Shown: piece after piece, positions 49,790 to 57,210 of the stretch | How positions within the stretch are numbered: the stretch's first letter is position 1 | Layout of the letters: each line of letters opens with the position of its first letter | DNA from: Chengkuizengella marina | GTDB taxonomy: Bacteria; Bacillota; Bacilli; Paenibacillales; KCTC-33759 | Direction of reading: 5' to 3' | DNA length: 64,000 nucleotides | Assembly: GCF_009910845.1 (NCBI RefSeq) | Contig: NZ_SIJB01000012.1 | Span: 1-64,000 of the forward strand | Translations under genes and position numbers: made by a program | Notes under the pieces: model-generated | What the model saw: the letters and a program-made list of their open reading frames with translations, nothing else | Databases searched by the model: none | Told to the model about the DNA's origin: nothing

Positions 49790-51187
49790 ATGGCTAAAAA
49801 AATGCCGGAAATGGAAGAATATCAATATGGTTTTAGAGATGAACATAAAGCAATATTCCAAACAGGTAAAGGATTAACAGCAGAAATTGTTACAGAAATT
49901 TCTCGCCAAAAAAATGAACCCCAGTGGATGTTAGATTTCCGTTTAAAATCATTAGCACAATTTGAAAAAATGCCAATGCCTAAATGGGGCGGTGATATGG
50001 ATGAATTGAATTTTGATGACATCCAATATTATGTAAAGCCTTCTGAAAAACAAGGGAAAACTTGGGAAGAAGTTCCTTCAGAAATAAAAGAAACATTTGA
50101 TAAATTAGGTATTCCTGAAGCAGAGCAAAAATTTTTAGCAGGGGTTTCAGCCCAATATGAATCTGAAGTTGTATACCACAGCATGCAAAAAGAATTAGAA
50201 GATCAAGGTGTTATTTTTATGGATACGGATACTGCGTTAAAGGAACATCCAGAGATTTTCAAAGAACATTTTGCAACAGTTATTCCACCAGCAGATAATA
50301 AATTTGCAGCATTAAATAGTGCAGTATGGTCTGGAGGTAGTTTCATTTATGTACCAAAAGGAGTAAAATGTGAAGTTCCTCTACAAGCATACTTCCGCAT
50401 CAACTCTGAAAACATGGGACAATTTGAACGTACATTAATTATTGCCGATGAAGGAAGTTTCGTTCATTATGTTGAAGGATGTACGGCACCTGTTTATAGT
50501 ACTAACTCACTTCATAGTGCCGTTGTAGAAATTATTTGTAAAAAGGATTCTCGTGTCCGTTATACAACGATTCAAAACTGGGCACCTAACATTTATAACC
50601 TAGTTACAAAACGTGCAGTAGCAGAAGAAAATGCTACGATGGAGTGGGTAGATGGTAACATCGGTTCAAAATTAACAATGAAATACCCAGCAGTTGTATT
50701 AAAAGGTGAAGGTGCAAAAGGAAATGTATTATCCATTGCTGTTGCAGGAAAAGGACAACATCAGGATGCAGGTGCAAAAATGACTCACCTTGCACCAAAC
50801 ACCACTTCAACAATTGTCTCTAAATCCATCAGTAAACATGGTGGTAAAGTAACTTATCGTGGATTAACTTCATTTGGAAGGAATTCTGAAGGTTCTAAGG
50901 CTAATATCCAATGTGATACTTTGATTTTAGATAATGAGTCTACATCAGATACAATTCCTTATAACGAAGTCAAAAATGATAATATTACATTAGAACATGA
51001 AGCAACTGTATCTAAGGTTTCTGAGGATCAATTATTCTACTTAATGAGTAGAGGATTAACTGAATCTGAAGCTACACAAATGATTGTAATGGGATTCATT
51101 GAACCATTTACTAAGGAACTTCCGATGGAATACGCAGTTGAAATGAATCGATTGATCAAGTTCGAAATGGAAGGAAGTATTGGTTAA
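49790..51187 (+). CDS. sufB: Fe-S cluster assembly protein SufB
   Basis: 465 residues, the scaffold subunit that carries the nascent cluster. Conserved text: [58 protein letters not shown], and the Cys-bearing [22 protein letters not shown] precedes the ATG. A 146-base gap separates it from sufU without a clear terminator. Its stop codon overlaps by 4 bases the convergent stop of a truncated integrase, so the accessory island begins exactly at the 3' end of sufB. Confidence 0.96.
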   Translation: MAKKMPEMEEYQYGFRDEHKAIFQTGKGLTAEIVTEISRQKNEPQWMLDFRLKSLAQFEKMPMPKWGGDMDELNFDDIQYYVKPSEKQGKTWEEVPSEIKETFDKLGIPEAEQKFLAGVSAQYESEVVYHSMQKELEDQGVIFMDTDTALKEHPEIFKEHFATVIPPADNKFAALNSAVWSGGSFIYVPKGVKCEVPLQAYFRINSENMGQFERTLIIADEGSFVHYVEGCTAPVYSTNSLHSAVVEIICKKDSRVRYTTIQNWAPNIYNLVTKRAVAEENATMEWVDGNIGSKLTMKYPAVVLKGEGAKGNVLSIAVAGKGQHQDAGAKMTHLAPNTTSTIVSKSISKHGGKVTYRGLTSFGRNSEGSKANIQCDTLILDNESTSDTIPYNEVKNDNITLEHEATVSKVSEDQLFYLMSRGLTESEATQMIVMGFIEPFTKELPMEYAVEMNRLIKFEMEGSIG

Positions 51188-51645
51188 CCTTTATGTATCA
51201 AGGGTTTTCTGATCTGAAAGTGGGGTATGCCCGTTTTTTGCCCCCTTTGTATTTGAACATTTTGCTCATAGAGGGTTAAAGCATCATCTTCAATTTTCTT
51301 AGTTACATGTAAATACGTGTCTGCTGTGATTTTTACACTTGCGTGTCCTAGTCGCTCAGATACGTATTTTATATTTGCGCCAGCTTCTAATAAATGCACA
51401 GCATGGGTATGACGTAACGCATGGGGAGAGAGTATAGGAACTTCTGCTCTTTTACATACTTCCTTAAAATATTCACGAACTACATTAGTGCGAAGCCATC
51501 TACCATCATGCTGGTGGAAAATGATGTTATCAGTTGTATGTTTATAATTTTCATACTTTAAGTACATTTCTTTTTGATTGATTTTATGTCGTTTTATTAG
51601 CTTGATTATGTAGTTATCAAGTTTAATTTCACGATCTTGGAGCAT
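51184..51645 (-). pseudogene. Tyrosine recombinase (phage integrase), C-terminal catalytic fragment
   Basis: 153 residues from the first ATG; the frame is open some way upstream but without a proper N-terminus. The catalytic box is present: SPHALRHTHAVHLLEAGANI with H-x-x-R, YVSERLGHASVKITADTYLH with the second His and the Tyr nucleophile. The SAM-like core-binding domain and the first catalytic Arg are missing, so the enzyme is not expected to be active. The stop codon overlaps that of sufB, typical of an integrase gene next to its attachment site. Confidence 0.85.
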
Positions 51646-51830
51646 CTTTTTAAGATCGGTTGTGTTATAGTCAGCTTTAGATTCCTTTATTAAGTGATTT
51701 TTATTTATCTGTATGTGATAAAGTACTAAATTTTTTTTTATTTAAAATTCTCTTAAAAAAAGTGACCGTTTTTGACCAAAATTTGACCATAAAATATATC
51801 AAATCTTTAGAATTATTATATTATGAGATA

Positions 51831-51861
51831 AAAGGAAGGGCGCATGCAGCGCTCTTTTTTT
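51831..51861 (+). terminator. Terminator ahead of the first island cassette
   Basis: AGGGCGC pairs with GCGCTCT over ATGCA, followed by seven T residues. It resembles the hairpins of the trailer repeats. The rest of the gap 51646-51939 holds the degraded upstream part of the integrase and leader L1. Confidence 0.68.
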
Positions 51862-51939
51862 ACATTTCACCCATAACTACATTAGATTATTCATAAAGAT
51901 AAGATGAACGGATAATTTAAGAAGTTGGGAGGGTATTTT
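51854..51939 (+). repeat. Leader repeat L1
   Basis: Shares ACATTAGATTATTCATAA, AGATAAGATGAACGGATAA and TTTAAGAAGTTGGGAGG with leaders L2 (52739) and L3 (56339), but lacks about 18 bases upstream. Its -10-like element has one extra base (CATAAAGATA). Confidence 0.8.
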
Positions 51940-52416
51940 ATGGCTTTAAAAAAAGATACAGAGAAAATCTGTTATTTTAGAGATGATACCGTTAAATTAA
52001 AGGTTGATGAAGAAAAAGTCATTCTAGAGATAAAAGTGTGTGTACTGGATAAAAATAAACCGGTGAAATTGGATTGGTCGGTTGATGAAGTGCTCGAGTC
52101 ACGTGATTCTATTTCACCTAATAATGCACAACCTAACGCTACTGTTGAATTTAAGCTTTATAGAAATGATGAGCAGATAGGGTCAACAATAACATCAAGA
52201 AATGAGATGATTATTAGCTTTGAAGCCCCTCCTGTTGGTGGGGTTGATTTAGCTTTTACCCAACAAACTCAACCGAATTTTACGTTTTGTGATGAAACTC
52301 CAGATCCAGGAGTTAATTGTTATCAAGTGAAAGCTAAATTGTTAGATCCAGATCCACCTGTTATGATATCATCAACAGCGACTTTATATGATAGAACATT
52401 GGTTGCTATTTATTAA
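51940..52416 (+). CDS. Island beta-rich protein, paralogue A (unknown function)
   Basis: 158 residues, no signal peptide and no membrane helix. Strand-rich, with VILEIKVCVLDKNKPVKLDW near the N-terminus, EFKLYRNDEQIGSTI in the middle and DETPDPGVNCYQVKAKLL near the end. The KVCV...K.KLD, F.L.RN and P.PG.N.Y motifs recur in the proteins at 52841 and 56440, so it is the divergent member of a three-gene family. ATG 51940 follows TTGGGAGGG in the repeated leader. Sigma-K-type transcription is suggested, hence a spore-surface role is possible but unproven. Confidence 0.7.
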   Translation: MALKKDTEKICYFRDDTVKLKVDEEKVILEIKVCVLDKNKPVKLDWSVDEVLESRDSISPNNAQPNATVEFKLYRNDEQIGSTITSRNEMIISFEAPPVGGVDLAFTQQTQPNFTFCDETPDPGVNCYQVKAKLLDPDPPVMISSTATLYDRTLVAIY

Positions 52417-52527
52417 GAAGTTTACTACCTCCTTATGTTGTTCTATTATTACTCGAGGTCTGTCAAGGGTATAGCGAACAGAATGAAGTAATGTTGGAAT
52501 AAGGGGTATTTTAAGGAGTTTCACGAT

Positions 52528-52645
52528 AGTTTGAAAATAAAACTTTATGATTAAACGGTTAACAGGACGGGCGCTGAATTAGCGCTTTTTTTGATGGAAA
52601 ATATCATCCACTTGTTGCTAGGGGAGGGAAGCAGGATGATAAAAA
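52528..52645 (+). repeat. Trailer repeat T2 with terminator
   Basis: AGTTTGAAAATAAAACTTTA..GATTAAACGGTTAACA, a GGGCGCT/AGCGCTT hairpin with T-run, then ATATCATCCACTTGTTGCTA and GGGGAGGGAAGCAGGATGAT. About 115 bases shared with T3 (53296) and T4 (56919). Confidence 0.82.
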
Positions 52646-52738
52646 GAAAGTCCCTACTAAGATTACTCTTAATAAGGACTAATACAGACAACTTGCTTTA
52701 ATAATATTATCCCAAATATCAATTAAAATATAACAGTT

Positions 52739-52840
52739 GGCTTTTTACATTTCAGCCCATAGATAAAAGTCCAAGCAACTTCATTAGATTAATCATAAGA
52801 TAAGATGAACGGGTAATTTAAGAAGTTGGGAGGTACGTTT
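52739..52840 (+). repeat. Leader repeat L2 with sigma-K-like element
   Basis: Starts GGCTTTTTACATTTCAGCCC, contains CATAAGATA (52794-52802, fits CATANNNTA) and ends at the ribosome site GGGAGGTA. Nearly identical to L3 over about 100 bases. Between T2 and L2 I see no gene. Confidence 0.82.
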
Positions 52841-53290
52841 ATGGGATTAAAGAAAGTACCTTTTGTAGTAGATAATACAGTTTCAGTAGATGATCCATAC
52901 AATTTTGGTGATCCAAAAGTAATTCTTCTTCTAGATGATCCAACAGTTGTGCTTTCCGTTGATGTATGTGTCAAACAACCACAGAAAACAAAGGTATTAC
53001 TAGATTCAATGGCTCAAATAGCTGTAAGAGATGGGGGTATCCCTATATCTTTCGAAGTGAGCTTTGAGCTCCTACGTAATGGCACTCGTATTGCATTGAT
53101 CAATGATGAAATGGACTATGTACCAGCTGGATCTACAGGAAGACATACAAACTTTCCAAACCTTCCTTTAGTAGATAACGATCCAAGTCCTGGAATAAAT
53201 AAGTATGATGTAGTATGTACATTGGTATCAAATATAAGTGGTGCAAGTATCTTTGTCGGATCCAGAAGCCTAAAAGCTACCATAGTATAG
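52841..53290 (+). CDS. Island beta-rich protein, paralogue B (unknown function)
   Basis: 149 residues. It starts MGLKKVPFVVDNTVSVDDPY and ends GSRSLKATIV, as does paralogue C at 56440 (VPFVVDNTVSV/GPFVVDNTVSV, VDVCVKQPQKTKV, INDEMDYVPAGS, TNFPNLPLVD). No signal peptide, so if surface-located on spores it would be deposited from the mother cell. Predicted all-beta; a single Cys in VDVCVK is conserved in the family. Flanked by L2 and T3 repeats. Confidence 0.72.
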   Translation: MGLKKVPFVVDNTVSVDDPYNFGDPKVILLLDDPTVVLSVDVCVKQPQKTKVLLDSMAQIAVRDGGIPISFEVSFELLRNGTRIALINDEMDYVPAGSTGRHTNFPNLPLVDNDPSPGINKYDVVCTLVSNISGASIFVGSRSLKATIV

Positions 53291-53295
53291 ATCAC

Positions 53296-53412
53296 AGTTT
53301 GAAAATAAAATTTTATGATTAAACGGTTAACAAGTATGGCGCTGATATAGCGCTTTTTTTGTTGGGAAAATATCATCTAGTGTGCTAGGGGAGGGAAGCA
53401 GGGTGATAAATA
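53296..53412 (+). repeat. Trailer repeat T3 with terminator
   Basis: AGTTTGAAAATAAAATTTTA then TGATTAAACGGTTAACAAG, a GGCGCT/AGCGCT hairpin with seven T residues, then AAAATATCATCTAGTGTGCT and GGGGAGGGAAGCAGGGTGAT. It begins 6 bases after the stop codon of paralogue B. Confidence 0.82.
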
Positions 53413-53503
53413 AGTAAACTCATTATTGATAACAATCTGCACAATAAAAAAATAATTTTTTATAAAAATAGTTCTTTCATCCAATCAAAGAATACGTTTA
53501 TTG

Positions 53504-53512
53504 CATAACCTA
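53504..53512 (+). promoter_or_regulatory. Sigma-K-like -10 before the first CotY/Z-like gene
   Basis: CATAACCTA fits CATANNNTA, 32 bases before the start codon and 18 before the ribosome site. No clear -35. Confidence 0.4.
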
Positions 53513-53543
53513 TCTTAAAAATATTTTAAGAGGAGGTAATGTC

Positions 53544-54011
53544 ATGGGTAGATTCGATGAAACCATCTGTGATTGTTGTGTTGGTCCAATGCAATGTGTT
53601 TTAGAGCAATTAACGGGGAAAGAAATTATTTTTAATACCTTTGGTGGTTCTCTTTGTTTTCCAATTATGGAGGTGAAAAATTTTATTGTTTCTGGTGAGG
53701 TATTTGGTGGTCAAAAGGCAACTATTCCTATTTGTAATATAACTACTATCAGATCTTTAAAAGATGAACAATTTACAGTAAATTTAAAACCAATACAAAA
53801 AAATAACAAAGGAGAATGTGTTTGTTGCGAAAACCCCATAACCAATTTCACGAACTCATTACCAAGAGGTAAGGAAGTATCTATTAGACTTTTTGATCAA
53901 ACAGTGGAAGGAACAATAGGGGATGTAGGGCAAGGACTTGTGATTGTGGAAGAAGAAAATCAAAACGTAGCTATATCTAGTTGTTTTATATCTTTCATAC
54001 TCACTAATTAA
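53544..54011 (+). CDS. Cys-rich spore-coat (CotY/CotZ-like) protein 1
   Basis: 155 residues. The N-terminal ETICDCCVGPMQCVLEQLTG and the mid-protein KGECVCCENPITNF are Cys-rich blocks resembling those of coat/exosporium proteins of the CotY/CotZ type and related Bacillales proteins. The C-terminal strand VAISSCFISFI is shared with the two minus-strand copies. About eight cysteines suggest disulfide cross-linking in a spore shell. AGAGGAGGT lies upstream of the ATG, with a sigma-K-like -10 before it. Assignment to the coat is by resemblance and context. Confidence 0.75.
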   Translation: MGRFDETICDCCVGPMQCVLEQLTGKEIIFNTFGGSLCFPIMEVKNFIVSGEVFGGQKATIPICNITTIRSLKDEQFTVNLKPIQKNNKGECVCCENPITNFTNSLPRGKEVSIRLFDQTVEGTIGDVGQGLVIVEEENQNVAISSCFISFILTN

Positions 54012-54041
54012 TAGAAAGAAAATTAGAATAAAGTAAAGTAA

Positions 54042-54137
54042 AAACATTAGCTGAAAAGTATGGACTTAAACTCGGAACACTAAAGAGTAGAAAAAGCAGA
54101 GAAAAGTACAAAATCTACACAAAACTCTTATATTAGT
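54042..54137 (+). pseudogene. Possible phage terminase small subunit remnant
   Basis: The frame reads TLAEKYGLKLGTLKSRKSRE then KYKIYTKLLY and a stop. This looks like the N-terminal HTH of phage TerS proteins (LAEKYG.....LKSRK). Only about 30 codons survive, without a start. Alternative: any HTH fragment. Consistent with other phage scraps here. Confidence 0.4.
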
Positions 54138-54179
54138 AAAAACTAAAAAAAGCAATCGAATCCCGTTTGTAATAGCGTG

Positions 54180-54209
54180 AAAAATCCCCACTGGTAAAGC
54201 TGGTGGGGA
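54180..54209 (-). terminator. Terminator of CotY/Z-like gene 2
   Basis: On the minus strand TCCCCAC pairs with GTGGGGA, followed by five T residues, directly after the stop at 54214. Confidence 0.7.
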
Positions 54210-54213
54210 AGTT

Positions 54214-54660
54214 TTATTGAGGAGTTACTTTTGTTATTGCACATGTGGATGTATAGAACAAATTATTTAAATTTACAATTCCTTCACCTACATCAATAAC
54301 AGTTCCAGATAGAATAAACCCTTCTGGTGTAAGTGGTATTACTGTTACATTTTTCCCTTTAAAGCTACTTAACAAATTAGTTATCGGATCTTCGCAACAA
54401 GCACATTCTCCTTTACTTTTACGAATTGGTTTCAATTTAAGTTGCTTAATTGGTACTAGTCGTATAAATGTAATTTGACATATTGGAATCCTTCCTTCTG
54501 ATGTAAATGCTATAAAATCTGTAACCTCATCTATTGTAACGTCACTTAAGATATTGATAAAAGTACCTATAGAAGATAATGTCTCACCTACCAATTGTTC
54601 TAAAACACACTGCATTGGACACACACAACAATCACAGATTGTTCTATTAAAAACACCCAT
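54214..54660 (-). CDS. Cys-rich spore-coat (CotY/CotZ-like) protein 2
   Basis: 148 residues starting at ATG 54660 (MGVFNRTICDCCVCPMQCVL). It shares the EQLVG, GECACCEDPITNLL and C-terminal YTSTCAITKV blocks with copies 1 and 3. Upstream in-frame codons (to 54738) belong to a conserved untranslated leader shared with copy 3, so the longer start is rejected. It is on the opposite strand to copy 1. Confidence 0.75.
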   Translation of the reverse strand: MGVFNRTICDCCVCPMQCVLEQLVGETLSSIGTFINILSDVTIDEVTDFIAFTSEGRIPICQITFIRLVPIKQLKLKPIRKSKGECACCEDPITNLLSSFKGKNVTVIPLTPEGFILSGTVIDVGEGIVNLNNLFYTSTCAITKVTPQ

Positions 54661-54728
54661 GAAATCACGCCCTTTTAGTTTTTTATTAGAGTATTCATCA
54701 TTGTGTGGCTTTGACTGGACGTGTGTAC
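54661..54728 (-). repeat. Shared leader of CotY/Z-like gene 2
   Basis: On the minus strand GTACACACGTCCAGTCAAAG, an AATACTCTA element (54687-54695, one base off CATANNNTA) and an AAAAACTAAAAGGGCGTG stretch. The same layout, mostly identical, precedes copy 3 at 56082-56152. Confidence 0.7.
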
Positions 54729-54791
54729 CTGTTATCAAGAGCTGTGCTCTTGCGTATCTCCTGTACCTCTATATAATAGGATCTAATAGCG

Positions 54792-55020
54792 GTGAAGCAA
54801 TTGAAAGAAAACAAACTAACCGAAGGATCAAACACGATGTGGGAATCAAGCAGGATGATGCTACCCGAACATAAAGAATTAATAACTATTATCAAAAGAT
54901 AGAAATAGAAAAACGAAACAAAAACTTACCGAAAAAGAGGTAAATATTATTTCTCAACAGTTATCAGAATCAATGCTAGTGGGTTTATGGAGTGGGGCAA
55001 AGAATATAGTGCGGAAGTAA
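54792..55020 (+). pseudogene. YolD-like gene remnant
   Basis: From GTG 54792 the frame reads KQLKENKLTEGSNTMWESSR then MMLPEHKELITIIK and a stop. NKLTEG..MWESSRMMLPEH is the core motif of YolD-like proteins, phage- or plasmid-linked accessory proteins often next to UvrX-type polymerases. Another frame continues as IISQQLSESMLVGLWSG to 55020. Frameshifts and an internal stop make it non-functional. Confidence 0.65.
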
Positions 55021-55065
55021 ATCCCATGGCACATAATAAACCCTACGTCGGGGTGGGGTTAGCAA

Positions 55066-55140
55066 CTGCTTGATATCTCGAACGTTGCAGCAACAAGAAT
55101 GATAACTAAAAGGATGAATAGTACTAGAACTAATACTATA
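55066..55140 (-). pseudogene. Degenerate second copy of the YjcZ-like peptide gene
   Basis: Minus-strand codons read IVLVLVLFILLVIILVAATF, nearly the same as the hydrophobic helix of the intact gene at 55136-55285. It has no start codon or ribosome site of its own. Confidence 0.6.
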
Positions 55141-55285
55141 GCAATACACAACCAGTTGGCTGCCTGGTATCCCCAGCAAATCCTGTAGTATATCTCGAAC
55201 GTCCACTTGCAGCAACTAAAATAATAACCAAAAGAATGAAAAGGACTAGAACTAACGCAGCTCCAGAACCACTGTGTCCACTCAT
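55136..55285 (-). CDS. YjcZ-like tiny transmembrane sporulation peptide
   Basis: 49 codons from ATG 55285, with AAAGGAGGGG 5 bases upstream. The product begins MSGHSGSGAALVLVLFILLV: a Gly/Ser N-terminus and one hydrophobic helix, the pattern of YjcZ-type tiny membrane proteins of sporulating Bacillales. Family members usually end soon after the helix (VAA); here a tail of about 22 residues (SGRSRYTTGFAGDTRQPTGC) reads into an insertion and the degenerate copy. A sigma-K-like CATAGTATA lies upstream (55316-55324). Confidence 0.62.
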   Translation of the reverse strand: MSGHSGSGAALVLVLFILLVIILVAASGRSRYTTGFAGDTRQPTGCVLL

Positions 55286-55315
55286 GTTAACCCCTCCTTT
55301 CTGTTTGACATACTA

Positions 55316-55324
55316 TATACTATG
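55316..55324 (-). promoter_or_regulatory. Sigma-K-like -10 of the YjcZ-like gene
   Basis: CATAGTATA on the minus strand fits CATANNNTA and lies 31 bases before the start codon. Confidence 0.42.
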
Positions 55325-55384
55325 ATAAATAATCTACTCTGATTGACAGGTGTCCAAGGGCAAGTACACATTTTTTCATAGATT

Positions 55385-55412
55385 AAAACCCACAATAAAA
55401 TAGTGAGGTTTT
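55385..55412 (-). terminator. Hairpin between CotY/Z-like gene 3 and the YjcZ-like gene
   Basis: AAAACCCAC pairs with GTGAGGTTTT (one bulge) over a 9-nt AT loop. It separates two co-directional minus-strand genes. Confidence 0.45.
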
Positions 55413-55514
55413 CTACAGTAGATTTACTACAGATGCTGCAATAGTTCTAGTGTTATTTATTCTCTTGATCCATCATATTTTTATATTAGTATTTTGATTC
55501 TTGTTTTGTAAATA

Positions 55515-56081
55515 TTAAATTGTGCTCTTGTCAGGGTAAGGAATAGCAGAAATTAGTGTATTTCCCACTGTCTTAGGTTGTTGGTGGGTTCTTTTGAACG
55601 GACGACCAAAAATTGAGCCACTAGATGCTTCAACAGCCTGTTGCTGACTATTTGTTATGATTCTAGTGGTAAAACAAGAAGAAATAACAAAAACTTGAAA
55701 GTCAATAATACCCTCACCAACATTAACAATGGTGCCTTGACCCATTTGAGGTAAGAATTCAATGTCTACTTCCTGTCCAATCAAAGATTTTGCTAAATTT
55801 GTAATAGGGTCTTCACAGCACGAACATCTTCCCGAGCTTTTTTGTATTGGTTTTAATTTGATGTCAATGTTAACACCAGAGAAATCAACACCAGAAATAT
55901 TACATATTGGAAAATTACCATCTGAGGTAACAGCAATAAAATCATTAACGTCTATAAGCATTACATCATTTATTACATCAGTCGTTGTTGCAATAGTTAT
56001 TATATTACTTTTCAATTGTTCCAAAACACACTGCATCGGACATACGCAGCAGTCACACTTGGATTCATTAAAAAATCCCAT
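55515..56081 (-). CDS. Cys-rich spore-coat (CotY/CotZ-like) protein 3, with extra C-terminal tail
   Basis: 188 residues from ATG 56081 (MGFFNESKCDCCVCPMQCVL). It shares SGRCSCCEDPITNLAKSL and the VFVISSCFTTRII strand with copies 1 and 2, then carries about 40 extra residues (from SQQQAVEASSG on, ending AIPYPDKSTI) absent from the others. The tail has no Cys. Same conserved leader as copy 2. Probable coat or exosporium component by resemblance. Confidence 0.74.
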   Translation of the reverse strand: MGFFNESKCDCCVCPMQCVLEQLKSNIITIATTTDVINDVMLIDVNDFIAVTSDGNFPICNISGVDFSGVNIDIKLKPIQKSSGRCSCCEDPITNLAKSLIGQEVDIEFLPQMGQGTIVNVGEGIIDFQVFVISSCFTTRIITNSQQQAVEASSGSIFGRPFKRTHQQPKTVGNTLISAIPYPDKSTI

Positions 56082-56152
56082 AACTAACACGTCCTTTTTA
56101 CTTTTTTTATTAAGGTATTCACAATTGTATAGCTTTGATTGGACGTGTGTAC
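56082..56152 (-). repeat. Shared leader of CotY/Z-like gene 3
   Basis: Matches the leader of copy 2 (54661-54728): GTACACACGTCCAATCAAAG, AATACCTTA (56111-56119), poly-A and AAAAGGACGTG before the start codon. Confidence 0.7.
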
Positions 56153-56310
56153 TATATAAAGGAATATCCACTAATGCCAGTGTAATATGTAGTTGGAATT
56201 AATATAAACTACATTGACTTTTCCATTAGTTTTTTTATGTCTCGCCTGTTGATCCAAAACAAGCTATTTTATTAGTTAGATAATAATCCAAATGCTGGAA
56301 TCAATACGTA

Positions 56311-56340
56311 AGTTGAAAATAAAATTTTAGTTTAAACGGC
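56311..56340 (+). repeat. Truncated trailer repeat fused to leader L3
   Basis: AGTTGAAAATAAAATTTTAG then TTTAAACGGC is the first 30 bases of the trailer, joined directly to the GGCTTTTTT start of L3. The gene that once preceded it is gone. Confidence 0.7.
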
Positions 56341-56439
56341 TTTTTTCATTTCAGCCAATAGATAAGAGTCCAAGCAAATCCATTAGATTGTTCATAAGAT
56401 AAGATGAACAGATTATTTAATGAGTTGGGAGGTAAGTTT
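56339..56439 (+). repeat. Leader repeat L3 with sigma-K-like element
   Basis: About 100 bases nearly identical to L2: TTTCAGCCAATAGATAAGAG, TCCAAGCAAATCCATTAGAT, CATAAGATA at 56393-56401, then GAGTTGGGAGGTAAG before ATG 56440. Confidence 0.82.
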
Positions 56440-56910
56440 ATGGGGCTAGAAAAAGGTCCTTTTGTTGTTGATAATACGGTTTCAGTATTAGATCCATATG
56501 GAGGAGAAGGATCAATTATATTAGTTCAAAGTGGTATGTCTGTAACTACACCTATTCCTGTAGTATCTATTGATGTGTGTGTCAAACACCCACAGAAAAC
56601 AAAGGTATCGCTTGATTTTTTATCTCAAGTTGCTATTGAGGATATGGACGTGGCTACAAGTTTTGGATTATTATTTGAGCTCCAGCGTAATAGTATTGTC
56701 ATTGCAACAATTAATGATGAGATGGATTATGTACCCGCTGGATCTAAAGGAAGATATACAAATTTTCCAAACTTTCCTTTAGTTGATGACGAACCAGATA
56801 CTGGTATGAATAAGTATGTACTCATACTTAATGGTCTTTCTTTTTTAGGAACAGAAAATATTGCTATGTATATTGGCTCTCGAAGCCTAAAAGCAACAGT
56901 ATTTGAATGA
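56440..56910 (+). CDS. Island beta-rich protein, paralogue C (unknown function)
   Basis: 156 residues, the closest relative of paralogue B (52841): GPFVVDNTVSVLDPY, SIDVCVKHPQKTKVSLD, TINDEMDYVPAGSKGRYTNF and a GSRSLKATVFE end. A variable insert at about 20-35 distinguishes the two. In-frame codons upstream to 56404 lie in the repeated leader and are not counted. Predicted beta-sandwich without signal peptide. Flanked by L3 and T4. Confidence 0.72.
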   Translation: MGLEKGPFVVDNTVSVLDPYGGEGSIILVQSGMSVTTPIPVVSIDVCVKHPQKTKVSLDFLSQVAIEDMDVATSFGLLFELQRNSIVIATINDEMDYVPAGSKGRYTNFPNFPLVDDEPDTGMNKYVLILNGLSFLGTENIAMYIGSRSLKATVFE

Positions 56911-56918
56911 TATATACC

Positions 56919-57016
56919 AGTTTAAAAATAAAATTTTATGATTAAACGGATAACAGAAAGGGCTTAGAGGTACGTTCTTTTTTTGTTGGTAAATTATCAT
57001 CCACTTATGCTAGGAG
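56919..57016 (+). repeat. Trailer repeat T4 with terminator
   Basis: AGTTTAAAAATAAAATTTTA then TGATTAAACGGATAACAGAA, a weaker hairpin with T-run, then AAATTATCATCCACTTATGC. Less conserved than T2 and T3. The remainder of the 300-base gap to 57211 holds the terminator of the M4 gene only. Confidence 0.75.
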
Positions 57017-57148
57017 TATGTAATTAAGGAGTATTATGAATATTTATCTAAGGAGGAATTGATATTGACACTAAAAAAAGGTAGATAGATATGGCTCACC
57101 AATCTATTGAGTTGTAACTGAAAATCAGTCTAATTAAATTAGAAAATA

Positions 57149-57189
57149 AAAGAGCCGAGAGGTGAAAGGATACCACTTATCGACTCTTT
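57149..57189 (-). terminator. Terminator of the M4-Kelch gene
   Basis: AAAGAG..CGA pairs with TCG..CTCTTT in an imperfect long stem; on the minus strand it runs into a T-rich tail 20-60 bases after the stop at 57211. Confidence 0.6.
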
Positions 57190-57210
57190 AAGAGATACAA
57201 ATGATCGTTA

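Noticed and set aside
54554-54874. Plus-strand frame of 106 codons across the second coat-like gene
   Set aside because: Antisense to a conserved Cys-rich gene and its repeated leader.
51784-57016. CRISPR array, suggested by repeated units
   Set aside because: The repeats are ~100-bp leaders and trailers around genes, not short regular repeats with unique spacers; no cas genes.
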